A stretch of 64,000 nucleotides of DNA from Winogradskyella marina (GCF_015645385.1 NZ_JADOET010000008.1:1-64000), one strand, 5' to 3'; positions 26,190 through 36,692 are shown, counted from the stretch's first letter. The notes: generated from the sequence alone by a model not told the origin. Made by a program: numbers and translations.

Positions 26190-27869
26190 TTAGTTACGTC
26201 TTTTTCCAGCGTTAGCACTTTTAGAACCTACTCTAGAAACGGCACATCTAAAACCAATATAGTCTGTTGCCATATCTTGTGGGAAGTAGCGACGTTGTGC
26301 TGGGTCAATCCAGTACGCTCTATCTCTCCATGATCCACCTTTATAAACTCTTACTTCATCGTTAATCAATGATGTTCTGCTGCTAGATTGGTCATATTCT
26401 CTAATCATTGTTCCGTCAGTAGAATCTACTACTACAGAGTGCTTTGGAGAATTGTACATTTTACTAGTAGAGCTTTTACCTCCTTCTGTTTCGTCAAAAC
26501 TTTCTCTGTAATAACGAGAAGAACGTTTGTCACCATCTCTAAAGTTTCTGTTGTCACTTTGACTGAAGTTAGTTCTTAAATATGTTTCTTCTTCATCAAT
26601 AGGAACTGTTGCAATTTCTCCTGGTAAATCTCTAGCGATAATTCTACCATTAGATAAAGTATCGTAAACAATTTCGTCAATAGTTACAATTTTCACCGTA
26701 CCATCTTCGTTAATTGCGTTTTTAGAATATACATTACCTCTATAGTAGTTAAAGTCATTAAATTCATCATCTACAATAGGTCTGTAAACATCAGCAACCC
26801 ATTCGGCAACATTACCAGCCATATCATATAAGCCGTAATCATTAGGTTCGTATGTTCTTACTTCTGCGGTAATATCAGCGCCATCGTCAGACCAACCTGC
26901 AATTCCACCATAATCACCTTTACCTTGCTTAAAGTTAGCTAATTGATCTCCTCGGTTTACACGTCTACCAGATCTAGTATATTGACCATCCCAAGGGTAT
27001 TTTTTACGGCCTCTATAAACATTATATTGGCGTAATTCACTCATACCTAAAGCAGCGTATTCCCACTCAGCTTCGGTTGGTAGTCTGTATTTTACAGGAA
27101 TTAACCCAGATTCTCTATTTGCATAAACATTAATAGGGTTTCCGTCTGCATCAACTTGTTGTCTACGTTGTCCGCCTTCTAATACTTCTGCGTTTCCACC
27201 GTAGGTTTGTGATGGAGCATTAATATAGGTGTCTGTACTAAATGTACTTTCTGCACTAACGTCTGTATATTGTGCATCTCTTTTTATGTATCCAGCTTCT
27301 TGTAATGATAATTCTGCAACACGGTCAGTTCTCCAATTAGCGTATTCAACGGCTTGAATCCAACTAACACCAACTACAGGATAATCTGCATAACCAGGAT
27401 GACGTAAATAGTTTTCTGTCATCATTTCGTTATAACCTAAACGATTTCTCCATACTAATGTATCAGGAAGTGCTCCTTTATATATTAAAGCATAGTTAGG
27501 ATCGTCTGGTGGGTATACATTTTTTAAATAATCTAAATAAAACAAATAGTTTACATTGGTAACTTCAGTTTCATCCATATAGAAGGACTGTATATGCTGT
27601 TGATTTGGAGTATTGTTCCAATCGTGCATTGGGTCATCTTGTACTTTACCCATAGTAAAGGTTCCACCTTCAACGAAAGCCGTTCCTGGAGGAGTTTCCT
27701 GCTCTTTAAATTGAGTGTTGTACTGAAAACCACCTTGTCTATCGTTGATTTTCCAGCCTGTGGCACTATCTACGTTGCCAGAATTAGAAGAACGGTTGCA
27801 ACTTACAATCGAAGCGCAAAGCGTTACTGCTATTAAAAATTTTAGGTTTGAGACATGTTTCATATCCAT
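26190..27869 (-). CDS. gldJ: Gliding-motility and type IX secretion lipoprotein GldJ
   Basis: 559 residues. The lipoprotein signal ends at Cys24 (SIVSC). The rest is a formylglycine-generating-enzyme-like fold: GTAFVEGGTFTMGKVQDDP (about 61-79), MDETEVTNVNYLFYL (about 98-112), YPVVGVSWIQAVEYANW (about 161-177), YRLPTEAEWEYAALG, GLYDMAGNVAEWVADVY and VYKGGSWRDRAYW near the end. GldJ belongs to the outer-membrane apparatus for gliding and T9SS secretion; it is not an active sulfatase-modifying enzyme. gldJ is divergent from porU, as in many Flavobacteriaceae. Confidence 0.95.
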   Translation of the reverse strand: MDMKHVSNLKFLIAVTLCASIVSCNRSSNSGNVDSATGWKINDRQGGFQYNTQFKEQETPPGTAFVEGGTFTMGKVQDDPMHDWNNTPNQQHIQSFYMDETEVTNVNYLFYLDYLKNVYPPDDPNYALIYKGALPDTLVWRNRLGYNEMMTENYLRHPGYADYPVVGVSWIQAVEYANWRTDRVAELSLQEAGYIKRDAQYTDVSAESTFSTDTYINAPSQTYGGNAEVLEGGQRRQQVDADGNPINVYANRESGLIPVKYRLPTEAEWEYAALGMSELRQYNVYRGRKKYPWDGQYTRSGRRVNRGDQLANFKQGKGDYGGIAGWSDDGADITAEVRTYEPNDYGLYDMAGNVAEWVADVYRPIVDDEFNDFNYYRGNVYSKNAINEDGTVKIVTIDEIVYDTLSNGRIIARDLPGEIATVPIDEEETYLRTNFSQSDNRNFRDGDKRSSRYYRESFDETEGGKSSTSKMYNSPKHSVVVDSTDGTMIREYDQSSSRTSLINDEVRVYKGGSWRDRAYWIDPAQRRYFPQDMATDYIGFRCAVSRVGSKSANAGKRRN

Positions 27870-28194
27870 ACGTTTAAGTAAGCTCGTTTAATTTTAGAGT
27901 CGCAATATAACAATTAAAGGTAAACTAACAACTTTTTTTTTCAACTAAATATAAAAAATTGTGCATTTCATCCTTTTTTTTATACAGAACATCGGATATT
28001 TTTCAATTTATCGATGTATTTTGCCCTTTAATAACGAGCCGAGAAATGATTTATTGTTGTATTTTTGAAATTAAAATTGTGTAGTCATAATAACGTCCTT
28101 TAATCATCGTTATTCTATTAGTGAAATATAAGCATATATTATAATAGTCGTACTGCTTGTTATTCTAATTGAGACTAAAATCGAAAAAGAACCA
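27870..28194. other. Divergent intergenic region between gldJ and porU
   Basis: 325 bases with no open reading frame. On the plus strand TATTTTTG at 28060-28067 is an exact TAnnTTTG element for porU, with a long leader of about 125 bases. No equally good element for gldJ was found. Nothing else is recognisable. Confidence 0.5.
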
Positions 28195-31100
28195 ATGAAA
28201 AATTGCTATTTAATCTCTTTTCTATTACTTACGATGCTTTCTTTTGGGCAGCAAAAACAATTTAATATTAATTGGGATGGTTATAAAGTTTTAGAAACGG
28301 GCTATAGTAAAATTGAAGTTCCAACTTTTGATGAGAACCATTTTAACTATGATCCAAGTAACGGATTAAGCTTTTTTGCACAATGGGATAGTAATGGAGG
28401 TCAAATTGACGAAAGCTCTGTTGCAGTTTCAAATATTTCTTACGAGACCATTTCTTCCAATGACTTAAAGGGTTTAAACCCGGAACTTATTCCAAATGCA
28501 CCTAAGTATAAGTTGTTTAACACGAATGCGAGAGGAAAATATAGCCATTATTTTGAAATAAGTCCTATTATAAAGGATAGAGGTGTTTATAAGAAGATAA
28601 AAACATTTACTGTTAGCTATAGTGTATTATCTAGTCGAACGTATAGTACAATGGGTGTAACTGAAATTACAAATTCAGTTTTAAGCACTGGGCAATGGTT
28701 TCGGTTTTATATAGAAGACTCAGGTGTCTTTAAACTATCTAAGAGTTTTATAAATAACTTAGGAGTTAATACCAACTCTATTGATCCTAGAACCATTAAA
28801 ATTTATGGTAATGGTGGTCGTATGTTACCATTGGAAAATTCTGAGAATTATCCTTTTGATGTGGTAGAAAATGCCATAAAATTCGTCGGTGAAGAAGATG
28901 GAAGCTTTGATAATTCAGATTATATCCTTTTTTATGGTGAAGGTCCTAAAACGTATAGTGAAGAAAGTAACACCAATTTAAACTTATATACAGATAAAAC
29001 CTATTACTACTTAAATATTAGCTCAGGAAATGGGAAGCGTATCCAAAATATGCCAACTATTAATGCTGCGGCTGATATTGAAATTGATACGTTTCAGGAT
29101 TATCAGTTTTATGAAGTAGATGAGTATAACCTTGCCAAATTAGGGCGTCGTTGGTTTGGTGATGATTTTGATATTGAAAATCAACGGTCTTATGAGTTTG
29201 AATTCCCTAACTTAGTTACTACTGTGCCTGTAGATTTTAACATAGCTGTAGGTTCTGTTTCAGAAGTGCCAACAAATATGAATATTACAATTAATGGTAA
29301 TCAGGTTACAAATATGGGATTAGGTGCTATTAATCCAGGTTCGGTTTTAGCAACTGCCTCAACATATAACCAACAACAGAATATTACTTCAGATTTAATT
29401 ACAGTAGAATTCGATTATAACAATAGCGGAAATCCATCGGCAAATGCCTTTTTAGATTATATTAATATTGAAGCTACTCGAAATTTAAGATATGAAGGGG
29501 AACAGTTAGTTTTTAAAAATAAAGAGGTTATTACCACGCCAGGAATCGCACAGTACAATGTTAATAATACCACAAACGTTAAAGAAATTTGGGATATAAC
29601 TGATCGCTTTAATGTGAGTACTATAGTAAATTCAGGTAATGAAAGCACTTTGTCTTTTAAGGCGCAATCTGGAGAGGAACGAATGTATTTAGCATTTTCT
29701 AACGCTAACGTATTTGTGCCTAAAACGGATTCTAGGACTACAGTGGCGAATCAAAATTTGAAAGGCACAATTTTTACCAATGCACAAGGTCAGTTTGAAG
29801 ATATTGATTATATCATTTTGTCGCCTTCTCAATTTTTAACACAAGCAGAACGACTAGCGCAAATTAATAGAGATCAATATAACCTCAAAGTGAAGGTTGT
29901 AGATATACAAACGATTTACAATGAATTTAGTACAGGAAGCCAAGATATTGCTGCACTGCGTAATTTTATTAAGTACGTTTACGACAATGCGAGTTCGCCA
30001 AGTAATCGGTTAAAGTACCTTTGTTTATTTGGCGATGGTTCTTATGATTATAAAAATAGAATTAGAAACAACACTAACTTAGTGCCTTCATGGTACACTA
30101 ATAATAGTTTTAGTCTAACAAGCTCTTTTGTTTCAGACGATTTCTATGCCATGTTAGATGATAATGAAGGCGGTATGGCTGGTTCAGATCGAATGGATAT
30201 TGCTGTTGGTAGAATTTTAGCAGACGATTTGCAGCGCGCTAAAGAATTGGTGGATAAAGTGAATACCTATTACCAACCCGAATCTTATGGTAGTTGGAGA
30301 AATAATATATTACTGATTTCTGATGATGTTGATGAAGCTTGGGAGAATAGACTACAAGTAACTACAGATAATTTAGGAACAACTTTAAACGAAGAAAAAT
30401 CATTTTTAAATGTTGTAAAGATTCATTCAGATGCATTTGAGCAAGAATCCTCAGCAGCAGGAAATAGATACCCAAAAGTTAATGATGCTATAAAGGATGC
30501 CATCGAGGTAGGAGCTTTGGTGGTTAATTATTTTGGTCATGGAGGTGAAGATGGCATTGCGAAAGAACGAATTTTCGATAAAATAGATTCTCAGGATATT
30601 AATAATATTTGCAAGTATAATTTGTTTATCACAGTAACTTGTGAATACACCAAATTCGATGACCCTAATCGAAAAACTGCAGGTGAATATACGTTTTGGA
30701 ACACCAATGGTGGTGCAATTGCGCTGGTAACAACAACACGTCAAATAATTGTGTCTGTTGGAGAGTCTCTTAATAAAGTATTGGATGACTATTTATTTGC
30801 ATTCGAAGGTTACGAAAACGTATCTGTGGCAGAAGCTTTACGATTAACAAAATCAGATAATAGTATAGCGGGCTCAAGTCAAAAACGATTAGTGTTTTAT
30901 ATTGGTGATCCTGCAATGAAATTAACTTTTGCCGAACCAGATATTAGGTTAACTAAAATAAATGATGTAGAAGTTGCACAATCCACGGATGTTCTAGAAG
31001 CTTTAAGTTATACAAAATTAGCAGGCGAAGTTATTGATGCAAATGGTAATTTAATGTCTAATTATAATGGTACGCTAACTGCAACAGTTTTCGATAAGGA

Positions 31101-32058
31101 TATTGCACGCCAAACATTAGCTAATGATGGTGTTACAGATGCTAGTGGAGAACTTATTGTTATGGACTTTTCAACTTTAGGCGAGGTTATATTTAAAGGA
31201 CAGGCTAGTGTAGTGAATGGACTCTTTGAATTCGATTTTATAGTGCCAAAAGATATTGGTATTCCTGTTGGCAATGGTAAGGTGAGTTTTTATGCGCAAA
31301 CAGAAAACCCGCTTTCAAATCAAGCAGGTGCAAATTTCGATATTAAAATTGGTGGTATTAATGAGGATGCACCAGAAGATAATATAGGGCCAGTCATTAA
31401 TTTATATATGAATGACGAAAACTTTGTTTCAGGAGGTATTACAAATGAATCTCCTATTTTATTAGCAAAGCTTCAAGATGATAACGGCATAAATACAGCA
31501 AGTGGAATTGGTCATGATATTACTGCTATTATTGATGGAAATGAAACCAACCCAATAGTTTTAAATAACTATTATCAAGCAGATGTAGATGACTATACTA
31601 ATGGTACAGTGTCTTATCCATTTAGAGATTTAGAACCTGGAATGCATACTTTAACCTTAAAGACTTGGGATGTTTATAATAATTCGTCGACAGCAGAAAT
31701 TCAGTTTGTTGTTTTTGATAAAGATGAAGAGTTAGTCGTAAACAATGTCTTAAATTACCCAAATCCTTTTGTGAATTATACAGAGTTCTGGTTTAATCAC
31801 AATAGTTCAGAACCTTTAGACATTTCAGTACAGATATTTACTGTTTCAGGAAAATTGGTAAGAACTTTAAATGGAACAACAAGTGCAGATGAGTGTTGTA
31901 ATAAAGGTTCTACCTCATTATCTAGAAGTGTTGTTTGGGATGGAAGAGACGATTTTGGTGATAAAATTGGAAAAGGAGTCTATGTCTATAAACTAAAAGT
32001 GAAATCTAATCGTTTAAATAAACAAGTTGAAAAAATTCAAAAACTTGTCATACTATAA
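28195..32058 (+). CDS. porU: Type IX secretion system sortase PorU
   Basis: 1287 residues. PorU sits at the outer membrane and cuts C-terminal sorting domains from cargo, attaching the cargo to the surface. A signal peptide (about 1-18) is followed by a beta-rich N-domain. The gingipain-type C25 peptidase region spans about 530-900. His782 in NYFGHGGEDG and Cys816 in TVTCEYTKFDDP are the expected catalytic pair. The C-terminal FlgD-like region has VWDGRDDFGDKIGKGVYVYKL (about 1255-1275). It is followed by porV after 58 bp, the usual order. It would process the sorting-domain proteins seen in this window. Confidence 0.96.
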   Translation: MKNCYLISFLLLTMLSFGQQKQFNINWDGYKVLETGYSKIEVPTFDENHFNYDPSNGLSFFAQWDSNGGQIDESSVAVSNISYETISSNDLKGLNPELIPNAPKYKLFNTNARGKYSHYFEISPIIKDRGVYKKIKTFTVSYSVLSSRTYSTMGVTEITNSVLSTGQWFRFYIEDSGVFKLSKSFINNLGVNTNSIDPRTIKIYGNGGRMLPLENSENYPFDVVENAIKFVGEEDGSFDNSDYILFYGEGPKTYSEESNTNLNLYTDKTYYYLNISSGNGKRIQNMPTINAAADIEIDTFQDYQFYEVDEYNLAKLGRRWFGDDFDIENQRSYEFEFPNLVTTVPVDFNIAVGSVSEVPTNMNITINGNQVTNMGLGAINPGSVLATASTYNQQQNITSDLITVEFDYNNSGNPSANAFLDYINIEATRNLRYEGEQLVFKNKEVITTPGIAQYNVNNTTNVKEIWDITDRFNVSTIVNSGNESTLSFKAQSGEERMYLAFSNANVFVPKTDSRTTVANQNLKGTIFTNAQGQFEDIDYIILSPSQFLTQAERLAQINRDQYNLKVKVVDIQTIYNEFSTGSQDIAALRNFIKYVYDNASSPSNRLKYLCLFGDGSYDYKNRIRNNTNLVPSWYTNNSFSLTSSFVSDDFYAMLDDNEGGMAGSDRMDIAVGRILADDLQRAKELVDKVNTYYQPESYGSWRNNILLISDDVDEAWENRLQVTTDNLGTTLNEEKSFLNVVKIHSDAFEQESSAAGNRYPKVNDAIKDAIEVGALVVNYFGHGGEDGIAKERIFDKIDSQDINNICKYNLFITVTCEYTKFDDPNRKTAGEYTFWNTNGGAIALVTTTRQIIVSVGESLNKVLDDYLFAFEGYENVSVAEALRLTKSDNSIAGSSQKRLVFYIGDPAMKLTFAEPDIRLTKINDVEVAQSTDVLEALSYTKLAGEVIDANGNLMSNYNGTLTATVFDKDIARQTLANDGVTDASGELIVMDFSTLGEVIFKGQASVVNGLFEFDFIVPKDIGIPVGNGKVSFYAQTENPLSNQAGANFDIKIGGINEDAPEDNIGPVINLYMNDENFVSGGITNESPILLAKLQDDNGINTASGIGHDITAIIDGNETNPIVLNNYYQADVDDYTNGTVSYPFRDLEPGMHTLTLKTWDVYNNSSTAEIQFVVFDKDEELVVNNVLNYPNPFVNYTEFWFNHNSSEPLDISVQIFTVSGKLVRTLNGTTSADECCNKGSTSLSRSVVWDGRDDFGDKIGKGVYVYKLKVKSNRLNKQVEKIQKLVIL

Positions 32059-32074
32059 TAATAATTTATATTTG
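32044..32074 (+). promoter_or_regulatory. Candidate internal promoter of porV
   Basis: CTTG at 32044-32047, a 19-bp spacer and TATATTTG at 32067-32074 lie in the porU-porV gap. This would let porV be expressed above porU. Confidence 0.5.
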
Positions 32075-32116
32075 CTAACTAATTAATACTATTAAAGAGG
32101 TATTAGTTTTCAAAAA

Positions 32117-33376
32117 TTGAACATGAAAAAACATATTTTAACCCTTATCGCACTTGTGACAATAGGATCTACTTATGGTCAGACAACAGTAGTTTTACCA
32201 AATGACTTTGATAGCAGAGTTATAACAACAGGCTTACCTTTTATGCTTATTGCACCAGATGCGAGATCTGCTTCTTTAGGAGATATGGGAGTCGCAACAT
32301 CAGTAGATGGCTTTTCGCAACAATATAATCCAGCAAAATATGTGTTTTCTGAAACGAAGCAAGGAGTAAGTTTAAGTTATACACCGTATTTAACACGATT
32401 GGTGAATGACATTTCCTTAAGTTATGTTACCTATTTTAATAGAATAAATGATGTTAGCGCATTTTCTCTTGGGCTTAAATACTTTTCATTAGGTGAAATA
32501 GTACTAACGCAAGATGCAAGTGATCCAGGTACTGCCGTAAAGCCAAATGAATATGCTATTGATGGTGCTTACACCTTACGATTAGGCAATCAGTTCTCTA
32601 TGGCTGTAGCTATGCGTTATATGAGGTCTGCCTTACGAATAGGGCAGGTAGATGATAATGCACAAGCAGGTAGCACATTTGGTGCGGATATTACAGGGTA
32701 TTATCAAAGTGAAGAAGAAGCGTATAATGATTTTAATGGGCGTTGGAGAGCAGGTTTTGCAATTCAGAATTTAGGACCAAAATTTAAGTACGATGATGCT
32801 GGTAACGATGTGTTTCAACCAACAAATTTAAGATTAGGTGCAGGTTTCGATTTTATCTTCGATCAATACAGTACGTTAGCTGTTACAGCTGAAGTTTCTA
32901 AGTATTTAGTGCCAACACCTCCTATTTATGGTAATGAATATGAATTTACAGATAATAATGGAAACGGAACATATGAAGAGAGCGAAGATGATTTAGTCGG
33001 TTTTCCAGGCAATCCAATTAATAGAGATATAATTTTAGAAGGTCAAGATCCTGATGTTAGTTTTCTTAATGGAGTATTTCAGTCGTTTGGTGATGCACCA
33101 GGTGGTTTTAGTGAAGAGTTAAGAGAATTTACTTGGGCATTGAGTGCAGAATACACTTATCAAGAAAATTTTTCTTTCAGAACAGGATATTTTAATGAAG
33201 CAGATGATAAAGGGGCACGTAAGTTTTTTGCACTTGGAGCAGGATTTAAGTACACCACTATAAATGTAGATTTATCATATTTGTTTTCAGCGTCTAAAAT
33301 TCAAAGTCCATTAGAAAACACCTTACGTTTTTCACTAACCTTTAATTTTGGAGATGGTGAATACAATGAATATTAA
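32117..33376 (+). CDS. porV: Type IX secretion system outer-membrane protein PorV (LptO)
   Basis: 419 residues, an outer-membrane beta-barrel that hands cargo to PorU. Signal peptide (about 1-20, ITIGSTYGQ), then the family start LPFMLIAPDARSASLGDMGVATS (about 39-61) and QQYNPAKYVFSE. Alternating barrel strands end in LENTLRFSLTFNF, close to the C-terminus. PDARSASLGDMGVA is the most diagnostic stretch. A strong terminator follows before cdd. Confidence 0.95.
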   Translation: MNMKKHILTLIALVTIGSTYGQTTVVLPNDFDSRVITTGLPFMLIAPDARSASLGDMGVATSVDGFSQQYNPAKYVFSETKQGVSLSYTPYLTRLVNDISLSYVTYFNRINDVSAFSLGLKYFSLGEIVLTQDASDPGTAVKPNEYAIDGAYTLRLGNQFSMAVAMRYMRSALRIGQVDDNAQAGSTFGADITGYYQSEEEAYNDFNGRWRAGFAIQNLGPKFKYDDAGNDVFQPTNLRLGAGFDFIFDQYSTLAVTAEVSKYLVPTPPIYGNEYEFTDNNGNGTYEESEDDLVGFPGNPINRDIILEGQDPDVSFLNGVFQSFGDAPGGFSEELREFTWALSAEYTYQENFSFRTGYFNEADDKGARKFFALGAGFKYTTINVDLSYLFSASKIQSPLENTLRFSLTFNFGDGEYNEY

Positions 33377-33400
33377 AATGTATTATTATATTTAAATATC

Positions 33401-33436
33401 AAAAAAACTATTGTTTATTAAAGCAATAGTTTTTTT
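33401..33436 (+). terminator. Terminator after porV
   Basis: AAAAAAACTATTG pairs perfectly with CAATAGTTTTTTT around a 10-base loop. It closes the porU-porV unit. Confidence 0.88.
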
Positions 33437-33457
33437 GTCTAAAATAAACAATAAACT

Positions 33458-33940
33458 ATGAAGGAAGTCAAGATTGAAACTACATTACAGGTCTATGATG
33501 ATATGAACGAGCTTCCTAAGGCTATTCAAAATTTAATGAATACGGCTATAGAAGCTAGAGAAAATGCGTACGCACCTTACTCAAAATTTAAAGTAGGAGC
33601 TGCTATTTTACTCGATAATAGTATTGAGGTCATTGGAAGTAATCAAGAAAACGCTTGTTTTCCTTCAGGCTTATGTGCAGAACGTACAGCTATTTATTAT
33701 GCAGGCTCAAAATATCCCAAAGCCAAAATTCTAAAAATGGCAATAACCGCTTCCTCACAACATCAAGTAACAGATAAACCTATTCCTCCATGTGGAGCAT
33801 GTAGACAATCTATAGCGGAATACGAAATAAAACAAGATCAACCTATAGAAATTTACTTCATGGGAGCCCAAGGTAAGGTGGTAAAATCTAACTCACTTGC
33901 CAATTTATTGCCACTTCTTTTTGAAAGCTCAGTATTATAA
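33458..33940 (+). CDS. cdd: Cytidine deaminase
   Basis: 160 residues. It deaminates cytidine and deoxycytidine to uridine forms for pyrimidine salvage. Zinc motifs: CAERTAIYYAG (about 73-83; Cys and the Glu proton shuttle) and PPCGACRQSI (about 108-117; two Cys). The N-terminal part (APYSKFKVGAAILL) is also typical. It lies between the porV terminator and the pdhA promoter, so it is probably monocistronic. Confidence 0.95.
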   Translation: MKEVKIETTLQVYDDMNELPKAIQNLMNTAIEARENAYAPYSKFKVGAAILLDNSIEVIGSNQENACFPSGLCAERTAIYYAGSKYPKAKILKMAITASSQHQVTDKPIPPCGACRQSIAEYEIKQDQPIEIYFMGAQGKVVKSNSLANLLPLLFESSVL

Positions 33941-33993
33941 GGTTTTTGTTGCAATAAAATCAGTAATCGTTTATTTTTTTTATCAGATACTGT

Positions 33994-34024
33994 TTCTTCT
34001 TTATTGACTAAAGTGTTATTTTTG
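33994..34024 (+). promoter_or_regulatory. Promoter of pdhA-pdhC
   Basis: TATTTTTG at 34017-34024 is an exact TAnnTTTG. TTTC at 33994-33997, 19 bp upstream, is a weak -33 element. The start codon follows 34 bases later. Confidence 0.55.
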
Positions 34025-34058
34025 TTATTCTATATTATTATAAAGAACTCATCAAGAA

Positions 34059-35060
34059 ATGCAAAAAATAACCAAAGAAGTTTACCTAAAGTGGTATGAG
34101 GATATGATGTTCTGGCGAAAGTTTGAAGACAAGCTTGCCGCTGTTTACATCCAACAAAAAGTTCGAGGATTCCTTCACTTGTACAATGGCCAAGAAGCTG
34201 TATTAGCAGGTGCTTTACATGCCATGGATTTAACAAAGGACAAAATGATAACGGCATACCGTAATCACGTTCAGCCTATTGGAATGGGAGTAGATCCTAA
34301 ACGCGTTATGGCAGAATTATACGGAAAGGCAACGGGAACCTCACAAGGTTTAGGAGGATCGATGCACATTTTTTCAAAAGAATTCCGTTTTTATGGAGGT
34401 CATGGTATTGTTGGAGGTCAGATTCCTTTAGGTGCAGGTATTGCATTTGGTGATAAATACCACGATAAAGATGCTGTTACTATTTGTTGTTTTGGAGATG
34501 GTGCGGCAAGACAAGGGTCGTTACACGAAACCTTTAACTTAGCAATGCTTTGGAATTTACCTGTAGTATTTGTTTGTGAAAACAACGGTTATGCCATGGG
34601 AACTTCAGTAGCGCGTACAGCAAATCATACTGAAATATGGAAACTTGGTTTGGGTTACGATATGCCTTCAGGACCAGTAGATGGTATGAACCCTATCAAA
34701 GTAGCAGAAGCGTTTGATGAAGCTATTCAACGAGCAAGAAAAGGCGGAGGACCTTCATTTTTAGAAGTAAAAACCTACCGTTATAGAGGGCATTCAATGT
34801 CTGATGCACAGCACTACAGAACAAAAGATGAGGTTGCTGAGTACAAGAAAATTGACCCAATAACACAAGTAAAAGATATTATTCTTGAAAAAGAATATGC
34901 AACTGAAGCAGATTTAAAAGCGATTGACAAAGATGTTAAGAAACGCGTTTCAGAATGTGAGAAATTCGCAGACGAATCTCCATACCCTGATAAGAATGTG
35001 ATGTACGATGTTGTATATGAACAAGAAGATTACCCATTTATAGACCACAAAATAAAGTAA
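34059..35060 (+). CDS. pdhA: Pyruvate dehydrogenase E1 component, alpha subunit
   Basis: 333 residues. With E1 beta it decarboxylates pyruvate using thiamine diphosphate. Motifs: FLHLYNGQEAV (about 37-47), ITAYRNHVQPIGMG, GGSMHIFSKEFRFYGGHGIVGGQIPLGAG (about 98-126) and the ThDP motif GDGAARQGSLHETFNLA to CENNGYAMGTS. The phosphorylation-loop-like YRYRGHSMSDAQHYR is near 245. The E1 beta gene is not in this window. The E2 gene starts 3 bp after this one. Confidence 0.95.
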   Translation: MQKITKEVYLKWYEDMMFWRKFEDKLAAVYIQQKVRGFLHLYNGQEAVLAGALHAMDLTKDKMITAYRNHVQPIGMGVDPKRVMAELYGKATGTSQGLGGSMHIFSKEFRFYGGHGIVGGQIPLGAGIAFGDKYHDKDAVTICCFGDGAARQGSLHETFNLAMLWNLPVVFVCENNGYAMGTSVARTANHTEIWKLGLGYDMPSGPVDGMNPIKVAEAFDEAIQRARKGGGPSFLEVKTYRYRGHSMSDAQHYRTKDEVAEYKKIDPITQVKDIILEKEYATEADLKAIDKDVKKRVSECEKFADESPYPDKNVMYDVVYEQEDYPFIDHKIK

Positions 35061-35063
35061 ACT

Positions 35064-36692
35064 ATGGCAGAAGTAATAAATATGCCGCGTTTGAGCGACA
35101 CCATGGAAGAAGGAACAGTTGCCTCTTGGTTAAAAAAAGTTGGTGACAAAGTTGAAGAAGGTGATATTTTAGCTGAAATAGAAACCGATAAGGCAACCAT
35201 GGAGTTCGAGTCTTTTAACGAAGGAACGCTATTACATATTGGTATTCAAGAAGGAGAAACTGCAAAAGTAGACACGCTTTTAGCTATTATTGGAGACGAA
35301 GGAGAAGATATTTCTAGTTATTTAAACGGAAGTTCTGAAGTTGAAAAATCTGATGAAGCTCCAGAAAGTAAAGATGAATCAAAAGATATTTCAGATGTCG
35401 ATTCTGAGTCAACTAGTGACGTAGAATTACCAGAAGGTGTTACTGTTGTGACCATGCCTCGCCTAAGTGATACCATGGAAGAAGGTACTGTAGCAACTTG
35501 GTTAAAGAAAGTAGGTGATGAGGTTGAAGAAGGAGATATCCTTGCTGAGATTGAAACAGATAAGGCCACTATGGAATTTGAATCATTCCAATCTGGTAAC
35601 TTATTACATATTGGTTTAAATGAAGGGGAATCTGCAAAAGTAGATTCTTTATTGGCTATTATTGGTCCAAAAGGTACAGATGTTTCAGACATAGTAAAAA
35701 ACTTTAAGGCAGGTAATGGTGACGCTAAAAAAGAAGAAAAACCAGCTCCTAAAAAGGAGGCACCAAAGGCTGAGCCTAAAAAAGTAGAAGAAAAGAAAGA
35801 AGCTCCAAAAGCTTCAACTTCAACTTCGAGCTCAAATTCTTCAAGAATTTTTGCTTCTCCATTAGCTAAAAAAATGGCTGACGAGAAAGGTGTTAATTTA
35901 AATCAAGTTAAAGGTACTGGTGAAAACGGAAGAATCGTAAAGAAAGATATCGAAAACTTTACACCTGCTGCTCAAGGAGCATCAGTTGGTAAATTTGTGC
36001 CAACGGGTCAAGAAGATTTTGATGAAGTACCAAATTCAAACATGCGTAAAGCGATTGCTAAAAATCTGGCTAAATCTAAATTTACTGCACCACATTATTA
36101 TTTAAATGTGGAGTTTGATATGGAAAATGCAATAGCATTTAGAACACAATATAACTCAATTCCAGACACTAAGATTTCATATAACGATATCATTGTAAAG
36201 GCATGTGCTTTAGCTTTAAAGCAGCATCCTCAAGTAAATTCGCAATGGTTCGATGATAGAATGCAGTTAAACAACCATGTTCATATTGGTGTGGCAGTTG
36301 CAGTACCAGATGGTTTATTAGTGCCTGTGGTTAAATTTGCAAACGAGCAAAGTTTACCACAAATTGGTGCAGCTGTTAGAGAATTTGCTGGTAAAGCAAG
36401 AAACAAGAAATTGGCTTTAGATGAAATGGAAGGTAGTACGTTTACAGTTTCTAATTTAGGGATGTTTGGTATTGATAGTTTTACATCAATTATTAATCAA
36501 CCTAACTCAGCTATTTTATCTGTTGGAAATATTGTTGAAAAACCAGTGGTTAAAAACGGACAGATTGTAGTTGGTAATACGATGCAACTATGTTTGGCTT
36601 GCGATCACAGAACTGTAGATGGAGCAACGGGAGCACAATTCCTTCAAACCTTAAAAGGTTATATTGAAAACCCTGTGACAATGTTGGTTTAA
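35064..36692 (+). CDS. pdhC: Pyruvate dehydrogenase E2 component, two lipoyl domains
   Basis: 542 residues. It moves the acetyl group from E1 onto CoA. Two lipoyl domains (about 1-78 and 130-206) each hold EIETDKATMEFES, where the Lys is lipoylated; they are almost the same sequence. Linkers are Ala/Pro/Lys/Glu and Ser rich. The E3-binding domain (SRIFASPLAKKMADEKGV, about 256-290) comes before the catalytic acetyltransferase domain (about 310-542). The catalytic His is in ACDHRTVDGATGAQFL (about 512-527). It is 3 bp from pdhA, so coupled. Confidence 0.95.
   Translation: MAEVINMPRLSDTMEEGTVASWLKKVGDKVEEGDILAEIETDKATMEFESFNEGTLLHIGIQEGETAKVDTLLAIIGDEGEDISSYLNGSSEVEKSDEAPESKDESKDISDVDSESTSDVELPEGVTVVTMPRLSDTMEEGTVATWLKKVGDEVEEGDILAEIETDKATMEFESFQSGNLLHIGLNEGESAKVDSLLAIIGPKGTDVSDIVKNFKAGNGDAKKEEKPAPKKEAPKAEPKKVEEKKEAPKASTSTSSSNSSRIFASPLAKKMADEKGVNLNQVKGTGENGRIVKKDIENFTPAAQGASVGKFVPTGQEDFDEVPNSNMRKAIAKNLAKSKFTAPHYYLNVEFDMENAIAFRTQYNSIPDTKISYNDIIVKACALALKQHPQVNSQWFDDRMQLNNHVHIGVAVAVPDGLLVPVVKFANEQSLPQIGAAVREFAGKARNKKLALDEMEGSTFTVSNLGMFGIDSFTSIINQPNSAILSVGNIVEKPVVKNGQIVVGNTMQLCLACDHRTVDGATGAQFLQTLKGYIENPVTMLV

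Noticed and set aside
26190..27869. Active formylglycine-generating enzyme
   Set aside because: The fold is shared, but the sequence and gene position match GldJ of the gliding/T9SS machinery.
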